A stretch of DNA of 17,509 nucleotides. Origin: JAVBLQ01 sp031553435. Lineage in GTDB: Bacteria > Bacteroidota > Bacteroidia > Bacteroidales > Azobacteroidaceae. Both the position numbers and the translations under genes were made by a program. Below the pieces are notes generated by a model. It had not been told where the DNA came from. It ran no database searches and saw nothing but the letters and a program-made list of their open reading frames with translations. Each line of letters opens with the position of its first letter. Position 1 is the stretch's first letter. Location of the stretch: assembly GCA_031553435.1 (NCBI GenBank), contig JAVBLQ010000038.1:1-17509 (forward strand), in the 5' to 3' direction. Shown here piece by piece: positions 13,694 through 17,509 of this stretch.

Positions 13694-14015
13694 ACTTAAA
13701 TCCGGTTCAACATTCCTTCCCTTTTTCCCTTTGTCCTAATAAAAATTTCTTCTCATTTTTAATTTGCTGATTTGCAAACATCTGCAAAAACGCTTGTCCT
13801 AATCTTTTTCTCCCCATCAGGCAATATGCTTGATGATTTTTCATAAATTTGATTTCTTTTTTTTAGCGTCAGCTAAACACAATGGCAATGAAAAATCCAA
13901 GTTATCTGTGTTTATTGATCCGCTTTTGAGACGGCCCCATAAAAAAGGAAAACAAATAAATAATGGACTTTAGCCCAAAACAAATTATCAAATACAAAAT
14001 AAAATACAATCTACA
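13694..14015. other. Intergenic region before the WGR gene
   Basis: No gene on either strand. It has two copies of TTGTCCTAAT (near 13732 and 13794) in similar T/C-rich surroundings. A perfect hairpin, TTTAGC-GTCA-GCTAAA, lies at 13862-13877. TAAATTTG at 13844-13851 matches the -7 promoter consensus, but no -33 TTTG is at the right distance. The last 60 bases form the leader of the WGR gene, with the dyad described separately. Confidence 0.5.
13952..13980 (+). promoter_or_regulatory. Leader dyad of the WGR gene (copy 1)
   Basis: ACAAATAA, then GGACTTTAGCCC (13965-13976), then AAAACAAA. The core is a short imperfect dyad (GG-C-T/A-G-CC) ending 39 bases before the WGR start codon. A close relative precedes the next gene at 17313-17340. 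Function is unknown; a regulator site or RNA hairpin is possible. Confidence 0.4.
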
Positions 14016-17000
14016 ATGAAACACACATTCATCTATCAGGACGAAAAATCCGACAAATTCTGGACCATTGAAACCAACGGCGCCGAATTCACCGTAACCT
14101 ACGGAAAAACAGGCACCGATGGGCAAACCTCGACCAAAACATTCGATAACGAAGAAAAATGCCGGAAAGAAGCCAATAAACTCATCGCCGAAAAAACAAA
14201 GAAAGGTTATGTAGAACAAGGCGAAAACCCGCTCCTGGCAGTCATGCAAAAATTGGCAGCGACAGCACACAGCAAATCATCGCAAAAAAAAGAAACGGCA
14301 AAACCAGTTGCCACACCATCCAATTCATCATTCAAATACTACGATGTATCGGCGGTAAAAGACGCCCACATTGATGATGTCGACACCGTGTACGAAACCA
14401 TTCTCGACCAACTGGAAGACTTGGAAGACCTGGAGAAAAAACTGTCGGGTATACTCATCTGGTTCGACCCCGAAAACGGAGGATTGCAAGGCATGGATGT
14501 AAAAATGCTTGAAGACAAAAGCAGTAAAGGAAAAGAAGACCAATTGAAATATGGCGATGATTTCTTCCTCGAACAATACTTTATGCTCGAAAGCGTGATG
14601 GAAGATTTTGATGTGGACGACGAAGACGAAGAACGAAGCGAATACGAAGTCCTTTCCCAATCGGCCTTTTCCATTATTGGCCGCGCGTTGATGCAACTGC
14701 ACCAGAACGGTAAATTCCAAAAAATCGCGGGCAGCTATCCCTTTTCAGCCTATGTAAATGTAGAAGACGAAGGCACCAACAAAATCTTTACCATCTTTGA
14801 CGAAAACGGGCTGGCGCCTGCCGACGAACAAGCCGAACAAGCCTACGACATAGCCGCCGGCACATTCAACAAACCCACCGTTACCCAATACATAAAAGAC
14901 ACGGTAAGCGGCTACAAAAAAGAGAAAACAGCCACCAAAGCCACTTCCGTTTCATTGGAAAAACCGTTGACCAAAGCACAGAAAAAGCTAACGGAAGAAG
15001 AGCAAAGCGATTACGAATTCCTGCAATACGCCTTTAAACTGCTGGCCAAAGAAAAGCCCGAAGGCAACACTTGCGATATTGAATACGAACCCGACGGACA
15101 TCTCGATTTATATGCGGGCGACTACAACATATACAGCGGCGACAGCGATTTTGAACGCCGCGGCCTATGGTTCGAAGGGGCGCCGGAAGCCGAAGAGGCC
15201 GACGCATTATTGCGGAAACTAATCCCCATACTCATAGAAGAAGGCGCAATGAATAAAATTGTCACTCACCCCTTTGAAGTAACCCTTACCATAGAAGGCT
15301 TACCCAAACAAACCCTGTACACCTCTAAGCAGGACGGAAAGAAAATTATATTGGTGGCAGCACAACCGCAAGAACAAAAACCGGACGGCGAAAAAACGCA
15401 CGTAGAACTTTTTGCAGATGCCGCCTACACCGAAACAATGGGCAAGCGGACTTCCGCATTGGAAGTAGCCCGTATGCGTTTCCTCAATGGCGAAATCGCC
15501 TTTGCCGACTTACAACCGCTACTCAAGGAAAGCCCCAACAGCAACGACTATACGCTTTACAAAAAAGCTTACGGCATTTTCAACCTTGTGATGGACAACA
15601 AAGCGGAAATGTATCCCATCTTCAACCGCTTTATTCAAATGATAACCTACATCAACAGCTGCGATGCCCTGCATTTTATGGAAGCCTTCTTAGACAAGCA
15701 AGCCCATTTGTGTACCTACGGAAAAGAATTCACCGAAGACATGCACGCCAAACGCCCGGCCCCCGAAGTATTCCTCAAAGAAAGCCAACTATCGCCCGCA
15801 TGGTGGCTGGAAGTACTATTTAAAAGCCATTTTTTAAGATTAAAAGGTTATGAAGGAAGGATTGAATTGCCATCTGCTATAGAGCAATTGCGTAGTGTAC
15901 ATAACGCTTTCCCCGAAACATTATCAAACTACATTCAGGGTGAAATATTGAAAAGCGACGGCGGTATAATAGAAGATGAATGGGAACGCAAACTCATTGC
16001 CGCCACCGCCCTCTATATGTTCCACCCTTCGCCGGAAACACTCGAAGTCATCAATCAAAACGCCGTAGAAGTAATAAGCTGCTGCACACAATACGCCGAA
16101 CACAACGGGAAATACGAAGACAGTTTTGCCTATGCATTCGAACAGGTAATACAGCAAAAAGACTATGCCGGAGCCATGACCCAAGCCCACCTGTTGGACG
16201 CTGTGAAAAAAAGCATCAATGCAGGCTGGCGCGGTTTCGATTTCAAGCTGTCGCTGCTTACTTATGCGTTAGCCCTGTGCGATTTTAAAATACCATCCTT
16301 ATATCTTATCTATTCGGCCATTGCCAAAGCAAGCGAAACAACACCACTGAAAGAAATTGGCAGCCGGAAAACCAATGTATACAAAGAATTGTTTCATGGA
16401 TTATATGAATTTGGATGGAAAGGCGCCGTCAAAGAAGATTGGTTTACACCCACGGAAAACCGGTTGGATATGGCAAAAAAAATGCTCGACCTGAGCGATG
16501 CGGCAAACCTTGAAAAAGGCTTGGCCGACTTATATAGCGATGCCAAAGGAATAACACAAGCAAATAAAGAACAAGAAGCCGCGCAAAAAGCCGCTGACGA
16601 AGAAGGCGAAGCAACACTGAAAGCAAAGTGCGACGCCCTGAACAACGCGCCCGACAAAGCCGCCGCATACGCCGCCTATTTCGCCTTCCTGAACGATACA
16701 CCGGGCTTGGAAGAAAAGGTAAGCAAAACGCTGTATGAAATTATGTCCACCGCATTCAATGTCAAATACTACTATTCGGCCTACGGCAAACAATTAACCT
16801 TCCAGTTCGGCAACCCCGAAGATGGCGACAACAGCCCGTATGTATATGCATCGGATGGCAGCCCTTCCACCGGAATAACCACCGGCGAAACAGACCCTAT
16901 ACCCGGATATTTCGGCAAGCAGGTGGAAAAAGCAGCCATCGGCTTTTCGTATCCCCACAACAACAGTTTTGGCATACACCGGTATACCGACCCCAACAAC

Positions 17001-17246
17001 AGTCGCCCATACATTAAACCCAAGCAATGGAAATCAATGGGCTTCAAAAATACAGTGGTTGTTCCCATTCGTGTAGACAACTCTATTTGGATATTTCACC
17101 CCACCGAAAAAAACACTCACGGGCAACCTAAACTGTACAAAGCCTCATTTATAACTAATCTGGTAGAAGAAACCACCGATTACAATGTGGGTGCGCTCTT
17201 TGTAAAACTCTGGGCCGAAAAATACGGTATAAAAACAGATTGGTAA
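14016..17246 (+). CDS. WGR-domain protein, 1076 aa
   Basis: A large cytoplasmic protein without signal peptide. Residues 1-67 form a WGR domain: DKFWTIETNGAEFTVTYGKTGTDGQ (13-37), where YGK replaces the name-giving WGR, then KTFDNEEKCRKEANKLIAEKTKKGYVE. WGR domains occur in PARPs, in MolR-type bacterial proteins and elsewhere, and in PARP1 the domain contacts DNA. The rest is mostly helical: a strongly acidic part (about 110-210), a central helical part (470-880), a Lys/Glu/Ala-rich helix (about 845-875), and a C-terminal beta-containing part (about 920-1076) with Gly/Asp-rich loops and FHPTEKNTHGQP. I recognise no enzymatic motif. Codon use is richer in C at third positions (GCC, ACC, AAC) than in genes before 12 kb. 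MolR-like family membership is plausible; function is unknown. Confidence 0.75.
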   Translation: MKHTFIYQDEKSDKFWTIETNGAEFTVTYGKTGTDGQTSTKTFDNEEKCRKEANKLIAEKTKKGYVEQGENPLLAVMQKLAATAHSKSSQKKETAKPVATPSNSSFKYYDVSAVKDAHIDDVDTVYETILDQLEDLEDLEKKLSGILIWFDPENGGLQGMDVKMLEDKSSKGKEDQLKYGDDFFLEQYFMLESVMEDFDVDDEDEERSEYEVLSQSAFSIIGRALMQLHQNGKFQKIAGSYPFSAYVNVEDEGTNKIFTIFDENGLAPADEQAEQAYDIAAGTFNKPTVTQYIKDTVSGYKKEKTATKATSVSLEKPLTKAQKKLTEEEQSDYEFLQYAFKLLAKEKPEGNTCDIEYEPDGHLDLYAGDYNIYSGDSDFERRGLWFEGAPEAEEADALLRKLIPILIEEGAMNKIVTHPFEVTLTIEGLPKQTLYTSKQDGKKIILVAAQPQEQKPDGEKTHVELFADAAYTETMGKRTSALEVARMRFLNGEIAFADLQPLLKESPNSNDYTLYKKAYGIFNLVMDNKAEMYPIFNRFIQMITYINSCDALHFMEAFLDKQAHLCTYGKEFTEDMHAKRPAPEVFLKESQLSPAWWLEVLFKSHFLRLKGYEGRIELPSAIEQLRSVHNAFPETLSNYIQGEILKSDGGIIEDEWERKLIAATALYMFHPSPETLEVINQNAVEVISCCTQYAEHNGKYEDSFAYAFEQVIQQKDYAGAMTQAHLLDAVKKSINAGWRGFDFKLSLLTYALALCDFKIPSLYLIYSAIAKASETTPLKEIGSRKTNVYKELFHGLYEFGWKGAVKEDWFTPTENRLDMAKKMLDLSDAANLEKGLADLYSDAKGITQANKEQEAAQKAADEEGEATLKAKCDALNNAPDKAAAYAAYFAFLNDTPGLEEKVSKTLYEIMSTAFNVKYYYSAYGKQLTFQFGNPEDGDNSPYVYASDGSPSTGITTGETDPIPGYFGKQVEKAAIGFSYPHNNSFGIHRYTDPNNSRPYIKPKQWKSMGFKNTVVVPIRVDNSIWIFHPTEKNTHGQPKLYKASFITNLVEETTDYNVGALFVKLWAEKYGIKTDW

Positions 17247-17312
17247 TCAGAAGGCGTAAGGCAACGACAATGAAACAAAAATGGCTTTAACCATTAAATA
17301 ATAAAGAAAACA

Positions 17313-17340
17313 ACAAATAACGGGCTTCAGCCCAACAAAA
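17313..17340 (+). promoter_or_regulatory. Leader dyad of the companion gene (copy 2)
   Basis: ACAAATAA, then GGGCTTCAGCCC (17322-17333), then AACAAAAA. The GGGC-TTCA-GCCC hairpin is the intact form of the dyad in front of the WGR gene; it ends 17 bases before the ATG at 17351. A second small hairpin, AATGG-CTTTAA-CCATT, lies at 17280-17295. Confidence 0.45.
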
Positions 17341-17350
17341 ACTCAAAACA

Positions 17351-17509
17351 ATGACAAAACAAGAATTAAAAAAACTGATGGACGAAATGGCAAACACTGC
17401 CCATGTAGAAAAAATGAGTGAAGCAGGCGCAGCCATGTCAACCTACCTGATTGAGCACCCCGAAGACACCGCCGAAGTAATGGAATGGTTTACTGCCGCC
17501 CAACAACAG
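17351..17509 (+). CDS. Start of a gene linked to the WGR protein, unrecognised (3' end outside window)
   Basis: The frame opens at ATG 17351, preceded by an AT-rich leader, and is still open at the window's last base (53 codons). The visible part begins MTKQELKKLMDEMANTAHVE and looks helical and acidic, with HPEDTAEVMEWF near the end of the window. It lacks a signal peptide and shares the C-rich codon use of the WGR gene, which ends 104 bases upstream. I cannot assign a family. Shared leader motif and composition suggest it belongs to the same unit as the WGR gene. Confidence 0.7.
   Translation, partial: MTKQELKKLMDEMANTAHVEKMSEAGAAMSTYLIEHPEDTAEVMEWFTAAQQQ

Overview
The window looks like chromosomal DNA of a Bacteroidota bacterium, most likely of the order Bacteroidales. 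Evidence for this is the AT-rich spacers, the almost complete lack of Shine-Dalgarno sequences, one near-perfect Bacteroidota promoter (TTTG, 19 bases, TAATTTTG, at 11967-11997), and protein families typical of the group. Every gene I can support is on the + strand.

Region 1 (1-2467) is the 3' end of a surface-polysaccharide gene cluster. It holds the C-terminal part of a NodU/CmcH-type carbamoyltransferase, a 49-residue DUF5989 membrane peptide, a small SxtJ-family membrane protein and a WecE-type sugar aminotransferase, packed with gaps of 1, 1 and 12 bases. A 24-codon mini-ORF overlaps the wecE stop codon. About 0.78 kb of AT-rich, mostly non-coding DNA follows.

Region 2 (3252-10193) is a run of seven genes whose products all carry export signals: a small helical periplasmic protein, a DUF4136 lipoprotein with an aromatic-rich insert, a small outer-membrane beta-barrel, a BamA/TamA-like barrel, a 732-residue triple-repeat protein with a Gly/Tyr/Pro-rich tail, a DUF3108-like periplasmic protein and a PAP2 phosphatase. 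There is a hairpin between the third and fourth genes, a long inverted repeat before the seventh, and a good intrinsic terminator after it. As a set they look like an envelope system that I cannot match to a named pathway; it is the best candidate here for something undescribed.

Region 3 (10194-10987) is non-coding but structured. It contains the terminator, a 173-bp MITE-like element with 12-bp perfect terminal inverted repeats and a 6-bp target duplication, and four tandem copies of a 41-bp unit.

Region 4 (10988-13693) is a two-gene regulatory module: an HTH protein, then a membrane-spanning TPR protein with its own promoter and a C-terminal HTH-like domain.

Region 5 (14016-17509) differs in base and codon use (C-rich third positions). 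It encodes a 1076-residue WGR-domain protein and the start of a companion gene. Their leaders share a short dyad, which suggests common control.
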